The position numbers and the translations under genes were made by a program. A DNA stretch of 64,000 nt from Dokdonella sp. (GTDB lineage: Bacteria > Pseudomonadota > Gammaproteobacteria > Xanthomonadales > Rhodanobacteraceae): contig JALOBC010000008.1 of NCBI GenBank assembly GCA_023228465.1, positions 1 through 64,000 on the forward strand, written 5' to 3'. Within the stretch, counting starts at the first letter, position 1, and each line of letters opens with the position of its first letter. Below are positions 46,336 through 54,429 of this stretch, in pieces. The notes under the pieces were generated by a model. The model was not told where the DNA came from and searched no databases. It was given only the letters and a program-made list of their open reading frames with translations.

Positions 46336-48042
46336 TCAGTACACGTCGCGGCGGTAGCGGCCCGTCGCCATCAGATGATCGACACCAGCGCGACCGATGC
46401 TCTCGACCAGCACGGCTTCGACGCCGGGCGCCATGCCCTCGCGACTGCCGCACACGTGGATCGCCGCGCCGGCGTCGATCCAGGCGCGCAGCAGCGGGGC
46501 GACCGCGCGCAGGCGATCCTGCACATGCACGCGCTCGGCCTGATCGCGCGAGAAGGCAAGATCGAGGCGGTCGAGGAAGCCCTCGCCCCGCCAGCGCAGG
46601 ATGTCCTCACCGTAGTGGAAGTCGCAGCTGGCGTTGCGTTCGCCGAACAGCAGCCAGTTGCGACGCTGGCCGCGTGCGATGCGTTGCTTGAGCAGGCTGC
46701 GCAGCCCCGCCATGCCACTGCCGTTGCCGATCAGGATGAGCGGACGCGCATCATCGGCGAGATGGAAATTCGGATTGCTGCGCAGGCGCAGTTCAATCGT
46801 GGCGCCGAGCGCCGCATGCACCGTGAGCCAGGCGGCACCGACGCCGGGCGAACCATCCGGGCGCAGCGAGTGGCGCACCAGCAGGTCGAGCTGCCCGTCG
46901 GCGGGCAGCGAAGCCACCGAATATTCGCGTTGCCCCAATGGGCGCAGGCGCTCGGCGAGTGCCGCGACCGAACAGTCAACGACCTGCGCCACCGGCGGCA
47001 GGATGCTGCGCGACAGCAGTTCGGCGAGGGTGCCCGAGCCGTCGGCCGATGCCACCGGTGCCGCAGCGTCGAAGCCGCTTTCGCGCAACCAGGCATGTAC
47101 GGCCTCGGGTGCGTTGCGCGGCGCGACCACGGCGACATCGCCCGCCTGCCAGTTCACCTGCACGCCTGGCGGCGGTGCCAGGGCAAGGTGGTAGCAGGCA
47201 GTACCGGCACTGCCTGGATTCAGCAAGCGACGCTCGCGCAGGCTCCAGCGCATGAAGCGCGGTTCGTCCCAGGCAGGCGGGCGCGCAACCTCGGCCAGTG
47301 CGCGCACGCGCGCCTGCCATTGGCCAAGCGCGGCCGCGTCGCCATCATCCACTTCGATGCGTTCGAACAGGGCCTGCGCGCCACAGGCGCCGAGCCAGGC
47401 GTCGAGCCGCCGGCCAAACGCGCAATAGTTCGTGTAGCTCTGGTCGCCCAGTGCCAGCACGGCGTATTTCAGCTGCGCCAGAGCCGGGCGCGTGCCAAGC
47501 ACGTCGCGCACGAAGGGCAAGGCCGGATCCGGCGCATCGCCCTCACCCGTGGTGCTGGCGATCAGCAGCAGGCGGGTGGTTTGCGCCAGCAGGCGTGCAT
47601 CGACTTCACCCAGGGCAGCCACGCGCGGCGCCTGCCCCGCGCCGGTCAACAGGGCCGCCGTCCGTGCGGCCAGCTCGCTGGCGAAGCCGGTCTGGCTGGC
47701 GTGCACGACGAGCACCCCGGTGGCCGACGCGCTGGCCGGTGCGATCCTCGCCGCACGGCGCGGCCGCGCCCGCAGGCACAGGCCCGCGTAGGCGAGCAGC
47801 ACGCCCAACGCGGCCACGCTCCGGGTGCCGGGCGGCACCGCCGGCACCGCCAGGTCTTCCTGCAGCCCGAGCAGCCACAGCGCCAGCAAGGCAAGCGCAG
47901 CCAGGACCGCCGCGTTGGCAAGCGTGGATACGGACGGCAGGCGCCCGCCGCGCGGTGAACGACGCGCGTCCGCTCGCGGCACCCGCACCCACAGGGTATC
48001 CGGCGTTGCAACGGCGACCAGCAGCGCGCGCAGGAATTTCAT
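46336..48042 (-). CDS. Membrane-anchored diflavin reductase (flavodoxin + FAD/NAD(P)H domains)
   Basis: A 568-residue protein with two N-terminal membrane helices (about 38-60 and 72-92), a flavodoxin-like FMN domain (VVHASQTGFASELA..., STTGEGDAPD, ALGDQSYTNYCAFG), and a CPR/sulfite-reductase-type FAD and nucleotide domain (LGQREYSVAS, LILIGNGSGMAGLRSLL, LLFGERNASCDFHYGEDI, IHVCGSREGMAP, closing GRYRRDVY). It should move electrons from cytosolic NAD(P)H through FAD and FMN to a membrane or periplasmic acceptor. Last gene of the Fur-box-led cluster; its start overlaps the apbE stop by four bases. No sulfite reductase hemoprotein is nearby. Confidence 0.88.
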   Translation of the reverse strand: MKFLRALLVAVATPDTLWVRVPRADARRSPRGGRLPSVSTLANAAVLAALALLALWLLGLQEDLAVPAVPPGTRSVAALGVLLAYAGLCLRARPRRAARIAPASASATGVLVVHASQTGFASELAARTAALLTGAGQAPRVAALGEVDARLLAQTTRLLLIASTTGEGDAPDPALPFVRDVLGTRPALAQLKYAVLALGDQSYTNYCAFGRRLDAWLGACGAQALFERIEVDDGDAAALGQWQARVRALAEVARPPAWDEPRFMRWSLRERRLLNPGSAGTACYHLALAPPPGVQVNWQAGDVAVVAPRNAPEAVHAWLRESGFDAAAPVASADGSGTLAELLSRSILPPVAQVVDCSVAALAERLRPLGQREYSVASLPADGQLDLLVRHSLRPDGSPGVGAAWLTVHAALGATIELRLRSNPNFHLADDARPLILIGNGSGMAGLRSLLKQRIARGQRRNWLLFGERNASCDFHYGEDILRWRGEGFLDRLDLAFSRDQAERVHVQDRLRAVAPLLRAWIDAGAAIHVCGSREGMAPGVEAVLVESIGRAGVDHLMATGRYRRDVY

Positions 48043-49073
48043 CGGCGCTCCAGCAACGCAGCGAAGGCCGGCGACATGCGCTCCGCCAGGCCGTCGCCTT
48101 CATGCACGATCAACAGCACCGCCAGGCCGCGCTCGCTGGCCCAGGCCAGGCCCTGCTCGGGCCCCAGCACCATGATGGCCGTGCCGGTCGCATCGGCCCG
48201 CATGCAGTCGTCGGCGACCGTCGTGACCGAGGCGATGCGCTGCGCGACCGGCCAGCCAGTGCGCGGGTCGATGTGATGTGAATAGCGCCTGCCACCGTCG
48301 GCAAGGAAATGGCGGTAGTCGCCCGAGGTCGCGATGGATTGCTCGCGCAAGGCAATCACGCGTTCCACTTCGTCCGCGGCAGCAACCGGGCCGGCTGCGG
48401 CACCGGGCCTTTCGATCGCCACCTGCCAGTCGTGGCCGTCCGGGCGTCGTCCGCGCGCGCGCAGTTCGCCGCTGATGTCCACCAGATAGGCCTGGACGCC
48501 CTGGCGGTCGAGATAGCGCGCGATCTGGTCGGTGCCGAAGCCCTTGGCGATGGCCGACAGATCCAGTTCCACGCCGCCTGGCTGCAGCACGCGCCGGGTG
48601 GCGGCATCGAGTTCGACCCGTTGCCAACCCACTCGCGCGCGCGCCGCCTCGATGGCCGCCGGGTCGGGCACCCGTGGGCCCTGGCTGCCGGGCCCGAAAC
48701 CCCACAGGTTGACCAGCGGCCCCACGGTCGGGTCATAGGCACCCCCCGTATCGGCCGCCAGCGCCAGGGCATGCTCGAGTACGGTGAAGAACTCTTCCGG
48801 CAGCACCTGCCAGCGACCCGCGCCAGCCCGGTTGTAGCGACCCAGATCCGAGTCGGCCTGCCAATGGCTCATCTGCGCCACCACCCGGTCCACTTCAGCC
48901 TGGATACCGGCCTGGAGCGCGGCGCGCGCCACGCCCGGCGGGCGCAGCAGCTTGACCGACCAGGTCGTGCCCATGGTCCGGCCCGACAGGGCTTCCAGCG
49001 CCGGCGACGGCGCGCAGGCGCCGACCAGAGCCAGCGCCAGCAGCCCCCCGGCCAGGCACAGCATGCGTCGCAT
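48039..49073 (-). CDS. apbE: FAD:protein FMN transferase (ApbE), lipoprotein form
   Basis: A 344-residue ApbE protein. The lipobox GAC places the lipidated cysteine near residue 20, so it acts in the periplasm. Family features: TMGTTWSVKLL, MSHWQADSDLGRYN, DPTVGPLVNLWGFG, LDLSAIAKGFGTDQIA and the metal-binding DDCMRADATGTAIMVLG near residue 290. ApbE attaches FMN to a threonine in target proteins (motif D-x-x-S/T-G-A-T). A matching motif exists in the DUF2271 gene of the same operon. ATG 49073 follows a strong GGAGGAA site. Confidence 0.94.
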   Translation of the reverse strand: MRRMLCLAGGLLALALVGACAPSPALEALSGRTMGTTWSVKLLRPPGVARAALQAGIQAEVDRVVAQMSHWQADSDLGRYNRAGAGRWQVLPEEFFTVLEHALALAADTGGAYDPTVGPLVNLWGFGPGSQGPRVPDPAAIEAARARVGWQRVELDAATRRVLQPGGVELDLSAIAKGFGTDQIARYLDRQGVQAYLVDISGELRARGRRPDGHDWQVAIERPGAAAGPVAAADEVERVIALREQSIATSGDYRHFLADGGRRYSHHIDPRTGWPVAQRIASVTTVADDCMRADATGTAIMVLGPEQGLAWASERGLAVLLIVHEGDGLAERMSPAFAALLERR

Positions 49074-49093
49074 CAGCGGTTCCTCCCGCGCCC

Positions 49094-49903
49094 CTACTGT
49101 GGCAGCACTTCCAGCGTCGCGGTGTAGCTCGCGCGCCTTGTGGCGGCTTCCCTGAGCGTGGGCCTGGCGCCCTCGACCGACGCGTTCAACCAGTACATTC
49201 CGGGCGCCGGAAAGGTCATCGAGAACTGGCCCTGCGCATCGGTCCTGGTCTGGATCTCGCCCTGGCGATCCCGGTAGCGCGTGCCCCCGGCGATCGCCAC
49301 GACTTCGAGGCCGGCCGCCGGCTTGCCATCCATGAGCAGGCGGAAGCTTGCCGCCTCACCATCCACGAGGTCGTTGGGATGGCTGACGGGCACCAGCTCC
49401 AGCCCCTTGCCGGTGGGCTTGAGGGCCGCCTGGTCGGGCTTGCCAAGCGTGGCGAAGGTCTCGACGCGGTTCTGGGTTTCGCTGATTTCAACCTTGGTCG
49501 CCCCGGCCGGGATCTCCAGCGCGCCGACGCGCCCGCGCACCCGGCCCGGCTTGCCCTGGGCATCTTCGAAACGCGCCATCAGGCCATCGCTCACCACCGC
49601 GATGCGGTAGGTTCCAGCCTGCTGCAGGTGCAGGTCGAAGGTGCTGCGGTACTTCCCGCGCGCGACATTCTCCGGGGCGAGCGTGGTGCCGTCCGGTGCG
49701 GTCACCACCAGGCCGCCGATCGCCAGCGGCACGTGGTTGAAATAGAAAAGGTCGTTGGATACGGCGGCGTCCACCGTCAACCAGGCGTCGGCACCATCGG
49801 AGAGCACGGTTGCCGAGGGCACCAGGAACATCTTGTGCGCCGAAGCGGCGCCCGGCAGGGCCAGAGCCACGAGCAGGGCCAGCGAGGGCAAGCAGCGTCT
49901 CAT
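49094..49903 (-). CDS. DUF4198-like periplasmic protein
   Basis: A 269-residue exported protein, signal peptide MRRCLPSLALLVALALPGAASA, then mature sequence beginning HKMFLVPSATVLSDG. DUF4198 proteins (related to NikM/Ig-like ligand-binding domains) have this opening and end with an Ig-like domain with TRTDAQGQFSMTFPAPGMYWL. The mature protein would start with histidine, which could bind metal as in histidine-brace proteins. Role in this cluster unknown. Strong ribosome site AAGGAG before ATG 49903; third gene of the operon. Confidence 0.85.
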   Translation of the reverse strand: MRRCLPSLALLVALALPGAASAHKMFLVPSATVLSDGADAWLTVDAAVSNDLFYFNHVPLAIGGLVVTAPDGTTLAPENVARGKYRSTFDLHLQQAGTYRIAVVSDGLMARFEDAQGKPGRVRGRVGALEIPAGATKVEISETQNRVETFATLGKPDQAALKPTGKGLELVPVSHPNDLVDGEAASFRLLMDGKPAAGLEVVAIAGGTRYRDRQGEIQTRTDAQGQFSMTFPAPGMYWLNASVEGARPTLREAATRRASYTATLEVLPQ

Positions 49904-49922
49904 CGGAATTCTCCTTGCGTGT

Positions 49923-50474
49923 TCAGGGTTCGAGGTCGAGGCGCACGGCGCCCAGTTCATCGCGGCCGGAGGCCTGCAGGTGGGTGGACGCTGTCGGTGG
50001 CCACTGGAAGGCAATGGCGAGCACCTCGCGGCCACCCACTTCGCGCGCCGCCTCGATCTTCAGGGTGTAGGCGCCGGGCGCGAGCCCGGCCAGCGGCGGG
50101 CCGGCGTCGTCGAAGTGCAGGCGGTACTGGCCGGCCGGTCGGGTCGCGCCACTCACGCCGTCGATCGGCAGGCGCTGCTCGCGGCCGCTGCGCCGCCACC
50201 ATTGGCGCAGGTCCGCCAGCCACTTGGCGCCTGATTCCTGCTTGCCGGTGCCGGCGTCCTTGCCCTCCTTCTGCTGGTACCAGACGGCGAGGTTGGCGGC
50301 GACGCTGCGATCCTCGCCCTCGATCCATACCGCCACATAGGGGCGGTGGTATTCGGCGACGTCCAGGCGCGGTATTTCGAGGGTAATGTCGGCGCTGGCG
50401 GCCAGCGCCGGCGTGGCCATGGGGAGCGCAAGCAGGGCAATCATCAGGAGTGGACGCACGGTCACCTCAGGCAT
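49923..50474 (-). CDS. DUF2271 periplasmic protein with ApbE flavinylation motif
   Basis: A 183-residue exported protein with signal peptide ending near residue 26. It has the DUF2271 pattern (DITLEIPRLDVAEYHRPYVAVWIE, WRRSGREQRLPIDGVSGATRP, GQYRLHF). Residues 105-111, DGVSGAT, match the D-x-x-S/T-G-A-T motif to which ApbE couples FMN through the threonine (here T111). This protein is the likely covalent flavin carrier of the cluster. The start codon overlaps the PepSY stop by eight bases. GTG 50465 is an alternative start. Confidence 0.88.
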   Translation of the reverse strand: MPEVTVRPLLMIALLALPMATPALAASADITLEIPRLDVAEYHRPYVAVWIEGEDRSVAANLAVWYQQKEGKDAGTGKQESGAKWLADLRQWWRRSGREQRLPIDGVSGATRPAGQYRLHFDDAGPPLAGLAPGAYTLKIEAAREVGGREVLAIAFQWPPTASTHLQASGRDELGAVRLDLEP

Positions 50475-51120
50475 GGACGAACAGGATCACGATCAGGAGC
50501 GGCACGACCAGTCCCAGCGCGACCATCGGCCAGGTGGCACGGCGCTGGCGCGCGTGGAGTTGCAGCAGCACCAGTCCGGTGATCGAAAAGACCAGTGCGC
50601 CGACCGCGAACAGGTCGATGAACCAGCCCCACAGCGGCCCGGCATTGCGGCCCTTGTGCAGGTCGTTGGCCCAGGCCAGCCAGCCCCGATCGGTGCGCTC
50701 CCAGGTCGCCTCGCCGGTTGCGACGTCGATGCTGACCCAGGCGTCACCACCGGGACGGGGCAGCGAGAGATAGATCTCGCCCGCGTCCCATTCTGCCGGA
50801 CGCGCGCCCGCCTGGATGCCCCATTGCCGATCCAGCCAGGCAGCCAGCGCCGCGGGCAGCGGCGCGCGATCGGCATTGGCCTGCGCCTGCCCCTGCGCCG
50901 CCGCCAGCACGTCGCCTGGTACCTGGGCGGTACGCGTGGTCACGTCGGCGCGCGCGCCGATCCGGCCCGCGTGGTTGAGGGTGATGCCGGTAACGCTGAA
51001 AAGCAGCATGCCGACCAGGCACAGGGCGGCGCTGATCCAGTGCCACCGGTGCAGCGTGCGCAACCAGTAGGCGCGACGCCGCTGAACCGGCGCCGGCAGG
51101 TGCGAGACCGCCTCGTGCAT
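50467..51120 (-). CDS. PepSY-associated membrane protein (PiuB/FoxB-like)
   Basis: A 217-residue inner-membrane protein with helices at about 20-47, 155-180 and 195-217 and a periplasmic PepSY-like loop between. The motif LHRWHWISAALCLVGMLLFSVTG, then NHAG, and WANDLHKGR preceding the second helix are typical of the PepSY_TM family, whose FoxB/PiuB members act in periplasmic reduction of ferric siderophores. First gene of the five-gene cluster; ATG 51120 has an AGAGGA site. The Fur-box-like palindrome lies 47 bases upstream. Confidence 0.88.
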   Translation of the reverse strand: MHEAVSHLPAPVQRRRAYWLRTLHRWHWISAALCLVGMLLFSVTGITLNHAGRIGARADVTTRTAQVPGDVLAAAQGQAQANADRAPLPAALAAWLDRQWGIQAGARPAEWDAGEIYLSLPRPGGDAWVSIDVATGEATWERTDRGWLAWANDLHKGRNAGPLWGWFIDLFAVGALVFSITGLVLLQLHARQRRATWPMVALGLVVPLLIVILFVHA

Positions 51121-51166
51121 GCATCCTCTGGGGAGCGTCGGCCAAGGGCCGGAACAGCGCATTCTA

Positions 51167-51185
51167 AATGCGAATCACTCGCAAT
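51167..51185 (-). promoter_or_regulatory. Fur-box-like operator upstream of the flavin cluster
   Basis: AATGCGAATCACTCGCAAT forms a near-perfect inverted repeat around 51176 (TGCGA and TCGCA arms, 7 of 9 half-site positions symmetric). It is of the AATGCGAAT-type seen at Fur sites in betaproteobacteria and xanthomonads, and it stands in a visibly AT-richer patch. It lies 47-65 bases upstream of the PepSY start and 180 bases from the divergent response regulator. Confidence 0.7.
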
Positions 51186-51363
51186 TACAATCACGATGCG
51201 TCGGCTCCGGGCACGCGCCGGCGCAGGGCGCCGGACAGACGCGCCGATCCGATCACGCGGCAAGATCCCTGCACCCGGACACCGCGCCGCTGCGCCAGCC
51301 CGGTCGGCGGGCGCTTGTTCGCCGGCGCGCCCGGCCGGGTTCCGCCTGTGCTCTACTTCACCC

Positions 51364-52041
51364 ATGCGTATCCTCATCGTCGAAGACGACGCGGCCATTG
51401 CCGAGGCGATCGTCGCCGCGCTCGAACGTGCGGGCCATGCCGTGGACCGGCTGGAGAGCGGGCGCCAGGCGGACGTGGCCCTGCGTGATCACTTCTATGA
51501 CCTGGTCGTGCTGGATCTGGGCCTGCCGGAGGTGGACGGCGTAGCACTCCTCAAGCGCCTGCGTGCCCGCGCCGACGCCGTGCCGGTACTGGTCGCCACG
51601 GCACGCGAGGAGCTGGAAGAGCGCGTGCATGCGCTGGATCTGGGCGCCGACGACTACCTGGTCAAGCCGTTTGCGCTGAGTGAACTGGAAGCGCGGGTTC
51701 GCGCCCTGCTCAGACGCCGCGCCACCCAGGGCGTCCCGGAGATCGAACTCGGCCGCCTGCGTATCGACCTTGCGCGAAGACGGGCACACCTGGACGACGC
51801 GCCGCTGGAACTCACGCCGCGCGAGTTCGGCCTGCTGGAAGCCCTGGTGGCGCGCCTGGACCGCGTGGTCAGCCGCGAACAGCTGATCGAGGCGCTGTGC
51901 AGCTGGGACACCACGCTGACCGACAATGGCCTGGACATCGCCGTGTACCGCCTGCGTCGCAAGCTGGAGGGCAGCGGCGTGGGCATCCGCACCGTGCGCG
52001 GGGTCGGCTATCTGCTCGAGGTGGCCGATGCGCACACCTAG
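51364..52041 (+). CDS. OmpR-family response regulator
   Basis: A 225-residue regulator: receiver domain with phospho-acceptor D51 (VVLDLGLPEVDG), acidic pair near residue 8-9, Thr/Lys switch residues (VATARE, DYLVKPFA), and a C-terminal winged helix (PLELTPREFGLLEALV, IRTVRGVGYLLEV). Resembles TctD/QseB. ATG 51364. Its last 14 bases overlap the start of the sensor kinase. Divergent from the PepSY-ApbE cluster, possibly sensing a related signal. Confidence 0.92.
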   Translation: MRILIVEDDAAIAEAIVAALERAGHAVDRLESGRQADVALRDHFYDLVVLDLGLPEVDGVALLKRLRARADAVPVLVATAREELEERVHALDLGADDYLVKPFALSELEARVRALLRRRATQGVPEIELGRLRIDLARRRAHLDDAPLELTPREFGLLEALVARLDRVVSREQLIEALCSWDTTLTDNGLDIAVYRLRRKLEGSGVGIRTVRGVGYLLEVADAHT

Positions 52042-53395
52042 CCTGCGCCGGCGACTCCTTACCATCCTGGCCGCGCCCATGGCGCTGGCCTGGCTCGCCA
52101 GCGGCGCGCTCATCTACGTGCTGGCGCTGCACTACGCGAACATCAACTACGACCGCTCCCTGCGCCAGGGGGCGATTGCGCTGGAACAGATGATCAGGAG
52201 TGCTGCCGGCCGGCCAGAGCTCAGTCCGCAGGCGCGCATCCTGATGGAATACGATCCCACCAATCCCGGCCTCTACGCCGTGCGCAGCCTGCGCCACGGA
52301 CTGCTGGCTTCGAACCTGGACCTGCCCGCACCCGACCCGCTGCCCGCGCTCGGCGCGCCGCCGCAACTGTACTCGGTGCAGGTGGGCCGGCAGTCGCTGC
52401 GCATGGCAGCGTTGACGATGACCGCGGACGACCCCGATGACGAAATCCTGGTGGCCGTCGCCGAGACCCTGCGCGAGCGCCGCGCGCTGGCGCGTGAAAT
52501 CCTCGTCGGGACGCTGCCGGTCGTGCTGCTGCTGATCGCGACCGTGCTGGCTGTGGTCTGGATGGCGGTCAGCCGGGGCCTGCGCCTGCTCGATCCACTG
52601 ACCGAGCAGATCGCGAGACGGCCGGCCAATGACCTTTCACCGCTGGACCCGTCGGTCGTGCCGATCGAGATTCTCCCGCTGACGCAAACCATCGACGCGT
52701 TGTTTGCCCGGCTCCGGCAAACCCTGGAGCTGCAGGAGCGATTCATTGCCGATGCCGCACATCAGCTGCGCACGCCGCTCGCCGGGCTGCGCCTGCAGGC
52801 CGAACGCGCACTGGCCGACCCGCGGCCGGAGAGCGTGCGCGCCGCACTCGTGCACGTCGAGCGCCTGGCGGCCGGTGCCGGCCGGGCGGCCGGACAGTTG
52901 CTGGCGCTGGCGCGCGCTTCGGCCGATGAACAGGGCCATCCGGCGGTCGTGGATGTCGCCCAGCTGGCGCGTCGCTACCTGGCCCAGCGGGTGCCCGATG
53001 CACTGGCACAAGGCATCGACCTGGGCTACGAGGGTCCGGTCTCCGGCGCGCTCGTGCCGGGCGATCCGGTGATGCTGCGCGAAGCCCTGGTCAACCTCGT
53101 CGACAATGCCCTGCACCACGCGGGCGCGAACGGCCGCGTGACGGTCACCGTGACGCGGCTGGAAGGCGCGATCGAACTCGCCGTGGAGGATTCCGGCAGC
53201 GGCGTGGATGAGCGCTGGTGGCCACGCCTGGGCGAGCGCTTCTTCCGTCCGCCGGAAAGCACCCGCGAAGGCTCCGGCCTCGGCCTGGCCATCGTCCGCC
53301 GCATCGCCGAGCGGCACGGTGCCAGCGTCACATTCGGCCGCGCACGCGAGGGCGGGCTGCGCGCCGCGCTCCACTTCCCGCCACCCGCGGCCTGA
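52028..53395 (+). CDS. Sensor histidine kinase (TctE-like)
   Basis: A 455-residue kinase: helix 1 near residues 11-34, a periplasmic domain of about 120 residues (NINYDRSLRQGAIALEQMIRS, matching the 2CSK_N pattern of TctE), helix 2 near 158-180, HAMP, then HisKA with H245 (ADAAHQLRTPLAGLR) and HATPase with N-box LVNLVDNALHHA and G-box GSGLGLAIVRRIAE. Pairs with the preceding regulator. The signal is unknown; 2CSK_N domains often bind organic acids. Confidence 0.92.
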   Translation: MRTPSLRRRLLTILAAPMALAWLASGALIYVLALHYANINYDRSLRQGAIALEQMIRSAAGRPELSPQARILMEYDPTNPGLYAVRSLRHGLLASNLDLPAPDPLPALGAPPQLYSVQVGRQSLRMAALTMTADDPDDEILVAVAETLRERRALAREILVGTLPVVLLLIATVLAVVWMAVSRGLRLLDPLTEQIARRPANDLSPLDPSVVPIEILPLTQTIDALFARLRQTLELQERFIADAAHQLRTPLAGLRLQAERALADPRPESVRAALVHVERLAAGAGRAAGQLLALARASADEQGHPAVVDVAQLARRYLAQRVPDALAQGIDLGYEGPVSGALVPGDPVMLREALVNLVDNALHHAGANGRVTVTVTRLEGAIELAVEDSGSGVDERWWPRLGERFFRPPESTREGSGLGLAIVRRIAERHGASVTFGRAREGGLRAALHFPPPAA

Positions 53396-53426
53396 GCGCA
53401 CGCCAGCGGGCGGGCACCAGCGTCAG

Positions 53427-54320
53427 TCAAGGTCGTGCGGCAGCGTCGCGCGCCGCTTGCGCAGCGCGCGCCGACTTCAGCCAGGCTCGGGGCGACACGC
53501 CCAGCGTGCGCGAAAAGGCGCGCGACAGCGATGCGGCGCTTGCGTAGCCCAGCTGCGCGCTCGCCGCCTTGAGCGACATGCCTTCCTCGAGCAGCGACTG
53601 CACCAGCGCGATCCGCCAGTCGGCCAGGTATTCGGCCGGGGTCTGGCCGACATGCGCGCGGAACGTCGCCGCGAAGGTACTGCGCGACATGGCTGCGGTC
53701 TGCGCCATCGCCTGCAGCGACCAGGCAGCGCCCGGCCGCGCGTGGATCGCGCTGAGCGCCTGCGCAAGGCCGGGATGGGCAAGGCCGGCAAGCAGCCCGC
53801 TCTGCAGCCCCGCCTCGCGCGGATGATCGAGCATCCAGCGCAGCAGCTGCACCACCAGAACCTCGAACAGGCGGCTGGCGAGCAGACGCTGCCCGCAGCG
53901 CACCCGGCCCGCCTCGGCGAACAGCAGCGACACCGTTGCGCCGAGGCCCTCGACCTCGGCCAGTCGCAGGATGGTGACCGCCGGCAGTGCCCGCACCAGC
54001 GGGTGTTGCGCGCCCCCTGCGAAATCCAGCGTGGCACAGACGAAATCCGCGCCATCGACCGGCGCATTGTGAAACGCGTGTGCCAGCGGCCGCGGGTAGA
54101 ACAGCAGCGCCGGCTCGCGCAGCTCGACGCGCGCCGGCAGCCCGCTGCGCGGCGGGTGGGTGACGACCAGTTCGCCACGCCGGAGCACGTGCAGGAATCC
54201 ACGTCCCGGGCGCGCGTCGAAGCGCACCAGGCCACACAGCGGGCCGGCATGGAAAAGGTGTGCGCTCAGGCGGAAGCGCTCGAGCACCGCGGAGAGTCGA
54301 TCTACAGTGGCCATGCCCAT
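53427..54320 (-). CDS. AraC-family transcriptional regulator with N-terminal cupin domain
   Basis: A 297-residue AraC regulator: cupin-6-type N-terminal domain (about 10-180; LHVLRRGELVVTHPPRSG, PALLFYPRPLAHAFH) and a C-terminal double helix-turn-helix (AMAQTAAMSRSTFAATFRAHVGQTPAEYLADWRI; SLKAASAQLGYASAASLSRAF). Divergent from the secreted protein gene at 54430; a strong palindrome lies between them, so it likely controls that gene and itself. ATG 54320 or ATG 54314 both possible. Confidence 0.9.
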   Translation of the reverse strand: MGMATVDRLSAVLERFRLSAHLFHAGPLCGLVRFDARPGRGFLHVLRRGELVVTHPPRSGLPARVELREPALLFYPRPLAHAFHNAPVDGADFVCATLDFAGGAQHPLVRALPAVTILRLAEVEGLGATVSLLFAEAGRVRCGQRLLASRLFEVLVVQLLRWMLDHPREAGLQSGLLAGLAHPGLAQALSAIHARPGAAWSLQAMAQTAAMSRSTFAATFRAHVGQTPAEYLADWRIALVQSLLEEGMSLKAASAQLGYASAASLSRAFSRTLGVSPRAWLKSARAAQAARDAAARP

Positions 54321-54339
54321 CTCGCTTCTGGACGTTCTG

Positions 54340-54373
54340 TTGCATTTCTCGTACGAAATGTCACCAAATGCAA
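54340..54373. promoter_or_regulatory. Palindromic operator between araC-type gene and 54430
   Basis: CATTTC (54343-54348) and GAAATG (54355-54360) are perfect inverted arms six bases apart; a wider pair TTGCATTT (54340-54347) and AAATGCAA (54366-54373) is also perfectly inverted. Three half-sites CATTTC/GAAATG/AAATG within 34 bases form a plausible binding array for the AraC protein in the 109-base divergent gap. Confidence 0.65.
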
Positions 54374-54429
54374 GTGCCCGCCGTGCAAGCTGTGATCTCC
54401 GCCAGCAATGGCCCCCAGAGGAATCGGAC

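Noticed and set aside
46336..48042. Calling the diflavin reductase CysJ (assimilatory sulfite reductase)
   Set aside because: It has N-terminal membrane helices, no cysI or cysH nearby, and sits with ApbE and PepSY genes.
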